Shown: positions 7,564-15,321, counted from the first letter of the stretch. The stretch: 33,045 nt of DNA from Candidatus Roizmanbacteria bacterium (GCA_902200405.1 CABIKN020000067.1:1-33045), one strand, 5' to 3'. Numbers and translations are program-made. Notes: generated by a model from the sequence alone, not told the origin.

Positions 7564-8333
7564 TATTTAAAATAGTTTACCCCATTTTTAAAAATTTGTA
7601 ACCCCGGCCCGAATTTTGGAAACTTTTCACCATCTCTTAATAATTTTTCTTTTAATAAAGGCCAGTTAGGGAGTTGGGTAAAAAACATCGCCCGTTCTGG
7701 ATGAGGCATCAGGCCAAAAATTCTTTTGCTTTCATCGGTAATACCGGCAATGTTTTCCAAAGTCCCGGTCGGATTAATATTTGAATATTTTAAAACGACT
7801 AAATTTTTTTTATTTATTTCATTCAATACTTCTTTATTAGCAAAAAATTTACCTTCACCGTGAGCAATGGGTAAGGAAATTTCTTTAATTCCGGCTAACC
7901 AAGGAGTGTCACTGATAACTTTAAAATCAAACCAACCAGTCGTATAACGAGTCGACTCATTTGGCAAAAGAGCCACTTGGCGTTCTCCATATTTTTTGTT
8001 GAGAGCAGGGACTAATCCTAAATTAACAAGAACTTGAAAACCATTACAAATTCCAATAACGAGCTTATCTTTTGTTACAAATTTTGAAATATTTTCCCAA
8101 AGGTGATTTCTTAATTTTAAACCGTAGGCATTTCCGGAGCCGGTATCGTCTCCATAAGCAAACCCACCTGGAATAGCCATAATCTGAAAATCATCTAACA
8201 ATCTTTTATTTTTTATTAAATCGTTTATATGAACTATTTGACCTTGACCGCCGGCCAGTTCAAAAGCGTACTTTGTTTCGTCTTCGCAGTTCAAGCCGTA
8301 ACCGGATAAAATTAGAACTTTTGGTTTAATCAT
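7563..8333 (-). CDS. purQ: FGAM synthase, glutaminase subunit
   Basis: The 256-residue class I glutamine amidotransferase supplies ammonia to the synthase subunit that turns FGAR into FGAM. The nucleophile is Cys96 in GICNGFQ, and the rest of the triad is His211 and Glu213 in MPHPERA. PGGFAYGDD (55-63) is the oxyanion strand region. It is longer than the ~225-residue Bacillus form and resembles the ~260-residue form that accompanies PurSL proteins, with an insertion around GYGLNCEDET. A structured element lies 14 bases upstream of its ATG, between it and purSL. Confidence 0.95.
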   Translation of the reverse strand: MIKPKVLILSGYGLNCEDETKYAFELAGGQGQIVHINDLIKNKRLLDDFQIMAIPGGFAYGDDTGSGNAYGLKLRNHLWENISKFVTKDKLVIGICNGFQVLVNLGLVPALNKKYGERQVALLPNESTRYTTGWFDFKVISDTPWLAGIKEISLPIAHGEGKFFANKEVLNEINKKNLVVLKYSNINPTGTLENIAGITDESKRIFGLMPHPERAMFFTQLPNWPLLKEKLLRDGEKFPKFGPGLQIFKNGVNYFK

Positions 8334-8347
8334 AGTTTTAGAAATTA

Positions 8348-8431
8348 AAAGTGCGCCACTAAATTTTATTTCTCCGTGGGAACCCTCCCCAAGGGAACTC
8401 CCAAGTCGAAAAAAATTAAGTGTCTCACTTT
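8348..8431 (-). ncRNA. Structured intergenic element, copy 1 (before purQ)
   Basis: This 84-bp element is about 85% identical to 12627-12713. Read on the minus strand, outer AAAGUG pairs with CACUUU, then an AU-rich stem pairs CUUAAUUUUUUUC with GAAAUAAAAUUUAG, and the core has GGGAGUUCCC and UUGGGGAGGGUUCCCA. Several differences between the copies keep base pairing (see findings). It sits 14 bases before purQ. It may be a cis-regulatory RNA or a fold-back repeat. Confidence 0.55.
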
Positions 8432-8444
8432 CACTTTATTAAAT

Positions 8445-11324
8445 TTAATAATCTTTAAATGTCGACTTATAAGCTTTTTCTATTTCTTTAAGATTTAGAT
8501 CAACTACTTTTTTATTATCTAATCCATTAATAATTAATCGTTGGTTATTTGTTACTTTCCCAATTTCTTTAATCGCATTTTCTTTCATAATTTTTTCAAA
8601 TTCTTTTTTATTTTTTGGGTTGATTGTTACTAATATTCTACCTTGAGATTCAGAGAATAGAGTAAAATCATTACGTGTTTGTTTTCCATGAAATTTATTA
8701 AGAGAAATTTCAATTCCTAATTTTCCAGCAAGAGCGGTTTTTACTAAGGCCACTCCAAGACCTCCTCGAGTAACGCTAATAGCGGATGAAATTAATTGTT
8801 TTTGGCTGGCTTTGAAAAAATCTAAATAAAGTTTTTTATTTTTTTGGCCGTCTACTTTAGGAACGTTGTTACCTACGTATTTATTCATAGCAAAATATTC
8901 TGACCCGCCCAGCTCATCTTTGGTTTCACCAAGAATATATATTAAATCACCTGGAAATTTAACATCGATCGAAACTGTTTTGAAAACATCTTCAATAATT
9001 CCAATAGAAGAAATCAAAAGTGTTGGCGGAACCGATATTTTTATAGAATTACCTTTTTCGTCATAACCTTTAAAGTCATTGAACATGCTGTCTTTTCCGG
9101 AAATAAAAGGAGTTTCGTAAATTTTGGCAAAATCATAACAGGCTTCGGCAGCTTTTTTTAGTTGATAAAGTCTTTGTGGATCATTAGAACTGCACCAGCA
9201 GAAATTATCAAGTAAAAATATTTTATCAGGATTAGTGCCTGCGGCAACTAAATTTCTGATTGCCGTATCAATACTGGCACCCGCCATTTGGTAACAGTTA
9301 ATTTCGCTATAGCTTGGATAAAGACCTTGTGAAATAGCTACGGCATGAGAAGAATTAAAAATTGGTCTTACAACGGAAGTTTCGCCATTGATTTTTCCTT
9401 CACCTTGAAGTGGTTTAATAACAGAATTTGCTTGAACTTCATGATCGTACTGAGAGGATATAAATCCAAAACCGGTGACATTTAATCTTTGCATCATCTT
9501 CAACAAAACTTCATTAAGATTTTTTTGTTGTGGAATAATAGGTTCTTTAAAAACATTTTTTACAGGAACTGTTTTCATTGGGCGGACCGGTAATCCGTCG
9601 TGTAAAAATCTCATATTAATGTCCATAATAGTTTTTTTGTGATAGTTGACGACACAACGACCGCTGTTATTAAATTTGCCAATTATTGTTGCCTCAACAT
9701 CGCGGCTAATCATTAATTCTGAGAATTTTTTCCATTTATTTTTCGGGACTGCCAAAGTCATTCTTTCTTGAGATTCGGAAATCCAAACTTTCCAAGGTTC
9801 AAGTCCCGGATATTTTAAAGGTACTTTTTCTAAATTAACCAAACAGCCGTTTGATTCTTTAGCCATTTCGGCGACCGAACAAGAAATCCCACCAGCGCCG
9901 TTATCAGTGATACTGTTGTAAAGTTTTTGGTCACGGGCTTCCTTCACAATTGCGTCGCTTAACTTTTTCTGGGTGATTGGATCACCGATCTGGACAGCTC
10001 CAGCAGGGCTTCCAGAAGATAAAGCTTCGGAAGAAAAAGTGGCCCCGTGAATTCCATCTTGTCCAACTCGGCCACCAATAACAACAACATAATCGCCGGG
10101 TCTAGCTTTTTTAATAGCGGATGATTTTACAGGTAATAATCCCATGGTTCCAACAAAAACCAGAGGTTTACCTTGATATTTATTATCAAAATATAAAAAC
10201 CCTTGAGGAGTTGGGATACCGGAACAGTTACCTCCGGAGTTTACACCGGCAACCACTCCGTCCATTATTCTGCGAGGGGAGAGTAATGGTTGTTTTTTTT
10301 CTTGATCACGAAAAAGAGGTGATTTTAAACTTGGATAAGCAAAACAAAATCCGAAGTAATTGACAATTGGTTTGGCTCCCATATCAAATCCGATGGTATC
10401 CCGATTAACTCCAACAATTCCGGTGATCGCTCCGCCAAAGGGATCAAGGGCGGATGGGCTATTGTGAGTCTCAACTTTATGGGAAATAATATAATCTTTA
10501 TCAAATTTAAAAGCACCGGAATTATCTGTAAATACAGAAGTACATAAGTCACGGGATTTTCTTTCTCTAATCTCCACCGTAGCTCTCTTAATATAATAAT
10601 TAAATAAGCCGTCTTTAATCTCGTCGATAGGATCGGCAAAAATTGTATGATGACAATGTTCCGACCATGTCTGGGCAATTGACTCAAGTTCAATATCAGT
10701 CGGATTTCGGCCTAATTTATCAAAGTGTTTTTTTATAGCTTTCATATAGGAGAGGTCAAGGGCAAGGGGACCGCGGGAAGACCCGTCTTTATTTTTGATT
10801 CCTGATTTTCCAATCGCAGTTAATTCTTCGTCAGAGATATTTAAATTAACTTCATCGACTTGATTTGCCGAAGTTAGTTTTACTTGTGGTGCAATTTTAT
10901 TCATTCCATTATCTTTCAAATATTGTTTTTGACTTTTAAAATGAATTCGGTTGATTAAAGGATTAATTAATCCTTGACTAATTTTTATAACATCTTTTTC
11001 CTCAAGCTTTCCGTCGATGAGTAATAATTGAGAAGAAAAAACATCCTCATCCCCTACAAATTTTATTTTTAACTGGTCTTTGATTATTTCCTTGACGGTA
11101 TTGGCAACATTGTCAGTAACGCCGGGTAAGAAACCCGTCTCGATTGCCCAGGTGAATTTACTAATCAAAGTAGGTTTGTTTATTGTAAATTTTTGATAGA
11201 CTGGATTAGTTAAAGATAAGGCAATTTCTTTTAGTTGATTTTTATTTAGGTTTTTTTTGATCGTGTAGACATTAATTGCTTGAGCAATTGATATTCTTGA
11301 AGAAACCTCTATTCGATTAATCAT
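8445..11324 (-). CDS. purL: FGAM synthase, PurS-PurL fusion
   Basis: About 959 residues from the preferred start at 11324. The ATG there (MINRIEV) has GGAG seven bases upstream; an in-frame ATG at 11336 would add four residues. It makes FGAM from FGAR, ATP and ammonia from PurQ. The first ~170 residues are PurS-like, with two similar halves, and the rest is PurL: SQTWSEHCHHTIF near 228, VETHNSPSALDPFGGAI near 290, VNSGGNCSGIPTPQG near 370, DNGAGGISCS near 485. Length and the separate purQ match the PurSL class, between the small 740-residue PurL and the 1300-residue single-chain enzyme. It overlaps the purD stop by eight bases. Confidence 0.94.
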   Translation of the reverse strand: MINRIEVSSRISIAQAINVYTIKKNLNKNQLKEIALSLTNPVYQKFTINKPTLISKFTWAIETGFLPGVTDNVANTVKEIIKDQLKIKFVGDEDVFSSQLLLIDGKLEEKDVIKISQGLINPLINRIHFKSQKQYLKDNGMNKIAPQVKLTSANQVDEVNLNISDEELTAIGKSGIKNKDGSSRGPLALDLSYMKAIKKHFDKLGRNPTDIELESIAQTWSEHCHHTIFADPIDEIKDGLFNYYIKRATVEIRERKSRDLCTSVFTDNSGAFKFDKDYIISHKVETHNSPSALDPFGGAITGIVGVNRDTIGFDMGAKPIVNYFGFCFAYPSLKSPLFRDQEKKQPLLSPRRIMDGVVAGVNSGGNCSGIPTPQGFLYFDNKYQGKPLVFVGTMGLLPVKSSAIKKARPGDYVVVIGGRVGQDGIHGATFSSEALSSGSPAGAVQIGDPITQKKLSDAIVKEARDQKLYNSITDNGAGGISCSVAEMAKESNGCLVNLEKVPLKYPGLEPWKVWISESQERMTLAVPKNKWKKFSELMISRDVEATIIGKFNNSGRCVVNYHKKTIMDINMRFLHDGLPVRPMKTVPVKNVFKEPIIPQQKNLNEVLLKMMQRLNVTGFGFISSQYDHEVQANSVIKPLQGEGKINGETSVVRPIFNSSHAVAISQGLYPSYSEINCYQMAGASIDTAIRNLVAAGTNPDKIFLLDNFCWCSSNDPQRLYQLKKAAEACYDFAKIYETPFISGKDSMFNDFKGYDEKGNSIKISVPPTLLISSIGIIEDVFKTVSIDVKFPGDLIYILGETKDELGGSEYFAMNKYVGNNVPKVDGQKNKKLYLDFFKASQKQLISSAISVTRGGLGVALVKTALAGKLGIEISLNKFHGKQTRNDFTLFSESQGRILVTINPKNKKEFEKIMKENAIKEIGKVTNNQRLIINGLDNKKVVDLNLKEIEKAYKSTFKDY

Positions 11325-12606
11325 ATTTATCTCCAAATATTAATCCATTTTTTCCGATGTCTTTACGGTATTGCATACCTTTAAAATGAACGGCTTTTTT
11401 TCCGATTTGTTGATAGACTTTTTTAATTGTTTCTTCTAAAGTTTTTTCTGAAGCGTTGACAGATAAAACCCGACCACCATTAGTAATAATTTTTTTATCA
11501 ACTTCTTTTGTGCCGGCGTGAAATACCTGAACTTCTTCATCTTTAATTTTATCTAATCCAAAAATTTGATCTCCCTTTTTATATTCACTCGGATAGCCGG
11601 CTGAGGTAAGGACAACGCTGACGGAAAAACCTTTTTTGAAAACTAATTTTTTATTTTTCAATTTATTTTTTTGCTGAGCGAGAAAAATTTCAACCAGATC
11701 CGATTCTAACTGCATCATCAAAGGTTGGGTTTCCGGATCGCCAAAACGGCAGTTATATTCCAAGACTTTTGGTCCCTCTCGGGTCAAAATTAAACCAGGG
11801 TAGAGAATTCCCTGATAGAGACAACCTTCTTTTGCCATTGCTTTGATTGTTGGGGTAACGATTTCCTTTTCGATCTGTTTGATAAGTTTTTTGTCTAAAA
11901 AAGGAACCGGAGCATAGGCGCCCATTCCGCCGGTGTTTGGTCCCTGGTTATTTTCGATTAATCTTTTGTGATCCTGAGAAGGAAGAAACGAAAGAAAATC
12001 TTTTCCATCGGTTATCACCATAAATGATATTTCCTGACCATATAAACATTCTTCAATAATTATTTTTTCTCCTGACCCGTCAAAAATTTTATCAACCATT
12101 AACAGACTCAAAAATTTTTCTGCCTCTTTTCTATTTTTGCAGATGGCCACTCCTTTTCCTAAAGATAAACCATCAGCTTTTATAACCCGAGGATACTTGG
12201 CGTGCTGTAAATATTTGGTTGCCTCACCAAAATTATTAAAAGCAAAATATTCAGCGGTCGGTATTTTATATTTTTTCATTAACTCTTTTGAAAAAGTTTT
12301 AGAGCCCTCTATCTGGCTTGCTTTTTTAGAAGGGCCGAAGATCTTTAACTTTTCTTTTTTAAAGATGTCAGTAATTCCCAAAACCAAAGGAGTCTCTGGG
12401 CCAACAACAGTTAGATCAATTTTTTTATCCTTAGCAAATTTTACTAATTTATTTATATCTATTACATCAATGGGAATATTCTCTCCGATTAATTTTGTTC
12501 CGGGGTTACCTGGGGCAAAATAAATCTTATTTACCAAAGGAGACTGTTTTATTTTCCAACCCAAAGCATGTTCCCGTCCTCCGGAACCGATGATTAATAT
12601 TTTCAT
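11317..12606 (-). CDS. purD: GAR synthetase (ATP-grasp)
   Basis: The 429-residue protein is phosphoribosylamine-glycine ligase, which makes GAR from phosphoribosylamine, glycine and ATP. It has IIGSGGREHALGWKI at residues 4-18, GPSKKASQIEGSKTFSK near 93, VIKADGLSLGKGV near 140 (ATP-grasp), GPNTGGMGAYAPVP near 222 and LEYNCRFGDPETQ near 280. Length is normal. Its start lies 20 bases after a structured element and it overlaps the start of purSL, which implies coupled translation. Confidence 0.97.
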   Translation of the reverse strand: MKILIIGSGGREHALGWKIKQSPLVNKIYFAPGNPGTKLIGENIPIDVIDINKLVKFAKDKKIDLTVVGPETPLVLGITDIFKKEKLKIFGPSKKASQIEGSKTFSKELMKKYKIPTAEYFAFNNFGEATKYLQHAKYPRVIKADGLSLGKGVAICKNRKEAEKFLSLLMVDKIFDGSGEKIIIEECLYGQEISFMVITDGKDFLSFLPSQDHKRLIENNQGPNTGGMGAYAPVPFLDKKLIKQIEKEIVTPTIKAMAKEGCLYQGILYPGLILTREGPKVLEYNCRFGDPETQPLMMQLESDLVEIFLAQQKNKLKNKKLVFKKGFSVSVVLTSAGYPSEYKKGDQIFGLDKIKDEEVQVFHAGTKEVDKKIITNGGRVLSVNASEKTLEETIKKVYQQIGKKAVHFKGMQYRKDIGKNGLIFGDKYD

Positions 12607-12626
12607 AGTTTATTGATTCGTAAATT

Positions 12627-12713
12627 AAAGCTCGCCACTAAATTTTATTGCTCCGTGGGAACCCTCCCCCAGGGGGATATCCCAAGTCGCAAAAAATTAA
12701 GCATCTCGCTTTT
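12627..12713 (-). ncRNA. Structured intergenic element, copy 2 (before purD)
   Basis: This is the second copy of the element at 8348-8431. On the minus strand AAAGC pairs with GCUUU, GCUUAAUUUUUUGC pairs with GCAAUAAAAUUUAG, and the core contains CCCCC-U-GGGGG and UGGGA with UCCCA. Several substitutions relative to copy 1 keep pairing. It lies 20 bases before the purD start. Confidence 0.55.
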
Positions 12714-12719
12714 CCTGAT

Positions 12720-12830
12720 GATTCTAAAATTTTTGTAGGTGTCACGAAATGAAAAGGTTCCCCGAGAAGCGGATTGCCGATTAAATCGGTAGAGCCTCGC
12801 AGGGGAATAGTCGTCATAGGTGACAGAATC
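12720..12830. repeat. Large fold-back element after purN
   Basis: A 111-bp nested inverted repeat: outer GATTCT (12720-12725) with AGAATC (12825-12830), then GTCAC with GTGAC, TTCCCC with GGGGAA, GAG with CTC, and an inner hairpin CCGATT-A-AATCGG. It lies 16 bases after the purN stop and adjoins the structured element before purD. It is unlike the CATTCCC repeats, and only one copy is in the window. Confidence 0.65.
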
Positions 12831-12846
12831 TATAAAAATTTAACTT

Positions 12847-13446
12847 TTAATTACATAACTTAATTAATGACTCAACATAAATTTTATTTTCTTTTTTCTT
12901 TAATCTTTTATAAAGGCTTTCAACAGTATCGCCTGGTAAAATTTTTTCAAAACAACGATTTAAAATTTTTCCAAAATCAAATTCATTGGATAAAAAATGA
13001 ACAGTCGATCCGGCATAAGTGGCTTTTTTATCCAAAAAGTTTTGAATGGCAACATCAGTTAATCCTCCTCGGTTCCACATGCCCTTTGTCCCATCTGGAT
13101 TTAAAGCAACCCCATTCATGGTATCTGGGATCAGTCCGGGATGGAGATTAAGAATTTTATTTTTAAAAGTATCTATTAAAGATTGAGGAATGATTAATTT
13201 CCAGCCAGCCAGCGCGATTAAATCAACTTGTTGGTCAATTAAAAGTTTTTTCAAATCATCTTTTTTTTCAACAACAATCGTTGAAATATTATTTTTTTTA
13301 GCTCGTTGTAAACCAAAAGCATCTGGAGAACTACTTACAACAATAGCGATTTTAGCTTTTAGTTTATCGGTTTCAATGGCGTCAATAATGGCCTGAAGAT
13401 TTGTTCCTGTTCCAGCATCGGAAATTAAAACAGCTAATCGTTTCAT
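12847..13446 (-). CDS. purN: GAR formyltransferase
   Basis: The 199-residue protein transfers a formyl group from 10-formyl-THF to GAR. The catalytic Asn and His are in ILNLHPGLIPD near residue 93, and the catalytic Asp in EFDFGKIL near 155. SDAGTGTNLQAI (9-20) is the phosphate loop. Between these it carries a longer loop than the E. coli enzyme (DTMNGVALNPDGTKGMWNRGG, split by the motif), a variant form of the family. It follows purF by eight bases. Its presence means the cell is expected to have 10-formyl-THF for step 3 although PurP uses formate for step 9. Confidence 0.94.
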   Translation of the reverse strand: MKRLAVLISDAGTGTNLQAIIDAIETDKLKAKIAIVVSSSPDAFGLQRAKKNNISTIVVEKKDDLKKLLIDQQVDLIALAGWKLIIPQSLIDTFKNKILNLHPGLIPDTMNGVALNPDGTKGMWNRGGLTDVAIQNFLDKKATYAGSTVHFLSNEFDFGKILNRCFEKILPGDTVESLYKRLKKKENKIYVESLIKLCN

Positions 13447-13454
13447 AATATTTT

Positions 13455-14924
13455 TTAACTAATCGTTTCAAAGACATCTTTCCTAAAACCGCCCTTAACT
13501 GACATTGGATATTTTCCATCGAAACACGAGGTACAAAGTCTGTTTGACTTAACTCTTGATGCTTTTTTTAATCCTTCCAAACTCAAATAGGCCAAAGAGT
13601 CTGCATCAATAAATTTTTTTATTTCCTTTACTGACATATGGGAAGCAATCAATTGTTTTTTATCTGGAGTATCAATCCCAAAATAACATGGATCGGTAAC
13701 TGGAGGAGAACAGACTCGAATATGGATTTTTTTTGCACCGCAATTTTTTAACATTTTTACTATTTTTTTCATCGTTGTTCCACGAACAATCGAGTCATCA
13801 ACGATAATAATTCTTTTTCCTTTGACAATTTCTCTTAAGGGATTAAATTTTAGTTTTACACCCATTTCACGAATATGTTGTTCGGGTTGAATAAAAGTCC
13901 GACCAATGTATCTATTTTTAATAAGGACTTCGCCGTATGGAATTCCGGAAGCTTTGGAATAGCCAATCGCCGCCGACGTTCCAGAATCAGGCACAGCGAC
14001 CACCATATCAGCCCCAACGGGTGATTCATGAGCTAATATTTCCCCTGATCTTTGCCTGACTTGGTGGACGAGTTGCTTGTTAAAAATACTATCAGGACGG
14101 GCTAAATAGACATATTCAAAAAGGCAGAAACTTTTTTTTGTAGATTTTACCTTACCAACAACTTGTATTCCTTTTTCATCAATAGCGATTATTTCTCCAG
14201 GAGCGATTTCTCTTATAAATTTTGCCCCAACTGTATCTAGTGCACAAGTTTCAGAACAGACAATATATGCATCGTTTAATTTACCTATAACTAAAGGTCT
14301 AAAACCATAAGTATCCCGGAAAGCAATTAATTTATTTTTAGTTAAGGTGATCATACTAAAGGCGCCTTGAAATTTTTTAAAAGAAGAAAGAATTTTTTCT
14401 TCCCAATTTTTGCCCGTTGAATTTTTAATTACCCAACCCATAATTTCTGTATCACTTGTTGAAGTTAGTTTGATGTCAGGGGGAAGATTTTTGGCTAAAT
14501 CCATTGCATTAATAATATTACCGTTGTGGGCTAAAGCAAACTCTTCATTTTTCATATTTAAAACTACTGGTTGAACATTACAAAGCTTATTACCTCCAGT
14601 AGTCGAATAGCGAGTATGAGCAATTGCCGCAAAGCCTTTAAGAGAGTTTATTTTTTCTTCATTGAAAACTGAAGAAACTAAACCTAATCCCTTGACACTT
14701 TTTAAATTTTTTCCGTCAGTGACCGTAATACCCGCCCCCTCTTGACCTCGGTGCTGAAGGCTATATAAACCAAAAAAACTAATTCTAGCAACGTCGACCC
14801 CTTTACCATAAATTCCAAAAATACCACACTTGTCTCTGAGAGGTTTATTACTATTTTCTTCAGCCTTTAAAAAAACCCGCTCTGAGCGGGTAGTGCTTTT
14901 AACTGAGAAATTTTTTTTCCTCAT
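13455..14924 (-). CDS. purF: Amidophosphoribosyltransferase
   Basis: The 489-residue first enzyme of the pathway makes phosphoribosylamine from PRPP and glutamine. Cys33 in DKCGIFGIYG is the glutaminase nucleophile, which normally becomes the N-terminus. The glutaminase domain runs to ~235 (LQHRGQEGAGI, HTRYSTTGG, LAHNGNI), then the PRTase domain with IIIVDDSIVRGTT near 372 and the C-terminal Cys pair LCTSCFDGKYP. The 32-residue stretch before Cys33 is longer than the 11-residue Bacillus propeptide, and its codons contain a terminator-like hairpin. No later ATG/GTG/TTG precedes Cys33 in frame, so the start at 14924 is the only one. It heads the operon. Confidence 0.95.
   Translation of the reverse strand: MRKKNFSVKSTTRSERVFLKAEENSNKPLRDKCGIFGIYGKGVDVARISFFGLYSLQHRGQEGAGITVTDGKNLKSVKGLGLVSSVFNEEKINSLKGFAAIAHTRYSTTGGNKLCNVQPVVLNMKNEEFALAHNGNIINAMDLAKNLPPDIKLTSTSDTEIMGWVIKNSTGKNWEEKILSSFKKFQGAFSMITLTKNKLIAFRDTYGFRPLVIGKLNDAYIVCSETCALDTVGAKFIREIAPGEIIAIDEKGIQVVGKVKSTKKSFCLFEYVYLARPDSIFNKQLVHQVRQRSGEILAHESPVGADMVVAVPDSGTSAAIGYSKASGIPYGEVLIKNRYIGRTFIQPEQHIREMGVKLKFNPLREIVKGKRIIIVDDSIVRGTTMKKIVKMLKNCGAKKIHIRVCSPPVTDPCYFGIDTPDKKQLIASHMSVKEIKKFIDADSLAYLSLEGLKKASRVKSNRLCTSCFDGKYPMSVKGGFRKDVFETIS
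14869..14891 (-). terminator. Terminator-like hairpin inside the start of purF
   Basis: On the minus strand ACCCGCTC-A-GAGCGGGT is followed directly by seven T residues, the form of an intrinsic terminator. It begins 33 bases into the purF reading frame, about 40 bases after the predicted transcription start. It would act as an attenuator unless ribosomes on the early purF codons prevent its folding. Confidence 0.7.
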
Positions 14925-14933
14925 TAGAAGAAA

Positions 14934-14962
14934 ATTATATAAAACAAAAATCAGTTTTGCAA
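14934..14962 (-). promoter_or_regulatory. Promoter of the purine operon
   Basis: A -35 TTGCAA (14962-14957), a 17-base spacer and a perfect -10 TATAAT (14939-14934). Nine bases separate the -10 from the purF ATG, so the transcript should start within a few bases of the ATG and be effectively leaderless. No Shine-Dalgarno is present. Confidence 0.75.
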
Positions 14963-14981
14963 GGTGAATTTATTTTTATTT

Positions 14982-15006
14982 TTAAGGTCACAATTTGCGA
15001 CCTTAA
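14982..15006. promoter_or_regulatory. Inverted repeat upstream of the purine promoter
   Basis: TTAAGGTC and GACCTTAA are perfect 8-bp arms separated by nine bases. The site ends 19 bases upstream of the -35 of the purF promoter. It could bind a dimeric regulator of the purine operon. It does not match the PurR boxes I know. A transcription end for the opposite strand is the alternative. Confidence 0.4.
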
Positions 15007-15038
15007 TTTTATTTGTTCTATTTAAAATTCTAACTATT

Positions 15039-15064
15039 ATCTTGTAGACGGCCGTCTCTAAGAT
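15039..15064. repeat. 26-bp palindromic motif, copy 2
   Basis: ATCTT and AAGAT arms surround a perfect core AGACGGCCGTCT. The layout is the same as at 278-303. The core is GC-rich in an AT-rich intergenic region and the two copies bracket the purine operon. Confidence 0.55.
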
Positions 15065-15134
15065 AGATTTAGATTATTACAAATTAACAAATTAACCTTA
15101 GTAGTTTGTAGTTTAATTTTCCGATGCACTTTGG

Positions 15135-15223
15135 TTTGTCATCCCCTTGAAGAAGGGGATCCAGACGATGATTACATTTTAAAATGTACTAATAGACTGG
15201 ATTCCCGTCTTCACGGGAATGAC
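15135..15223. repeat. Palindromic repeat pair with AT centre
   Basis: TTTGTCATCCCC...GGGGATCCAG (15135-15163) and ACTGGATTCCCG...CGGGAATGACA (15196-15223) face each other, and between them TACATTTTAAAATGTA (15173-15188) is a perfect palindrome. It is the complete two-hairpin form of the repeat family also seen in the purine operon. Confidence 0.8.
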
Positions 15224-15282
15224 AAGATTTAAAACGGATATATTAGATGATAATTGAATGTTATCGAAAGGATAATTTTCGT

Positions 15283-15320
15283 TTGATATTATTATTATGA
15301 AGATTTAAAATCATAATAAT
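15283..15320 (+). promoter_or_regulatory. Promoter with overlapping palindrome before the signal-peptidase-like gene
   Basis: TTGATA (15283-15288), 17 bases, then TAAAAT (15306-15311), ten bases before the ATG. The palindrome ATTATTATGA-N10-TCATAATAAT (15291-15320) covers the -10 and ends one base before the start codon. It suggests an operator or a start-blocking hairpin. Confidence 0.5.
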
Positions 15321-15321
15321 T

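Larger units (their letters stand above)
14925..15321. other. 397-base non-coding region between purF and the divergent signal-peptidase-like gene
   Basis: No gene is supported here. From left to right it holds the purF promoter, the inverted repeat at 14982-15006, the 26-bp palindromic motif at 15039-15064, a palindromic repeat pair with a central AT palindrome at 15135-15223, and a promoter with an overlapping palindrome at 15283-15320. Confidence 0.8.

Noticed and set aside
11325-11336. ATG at 11336 as the purSL start
   Set aside because: The next in-frame ATG at 11324 has GGAG at the right distance and starts at the domain; the first has none.
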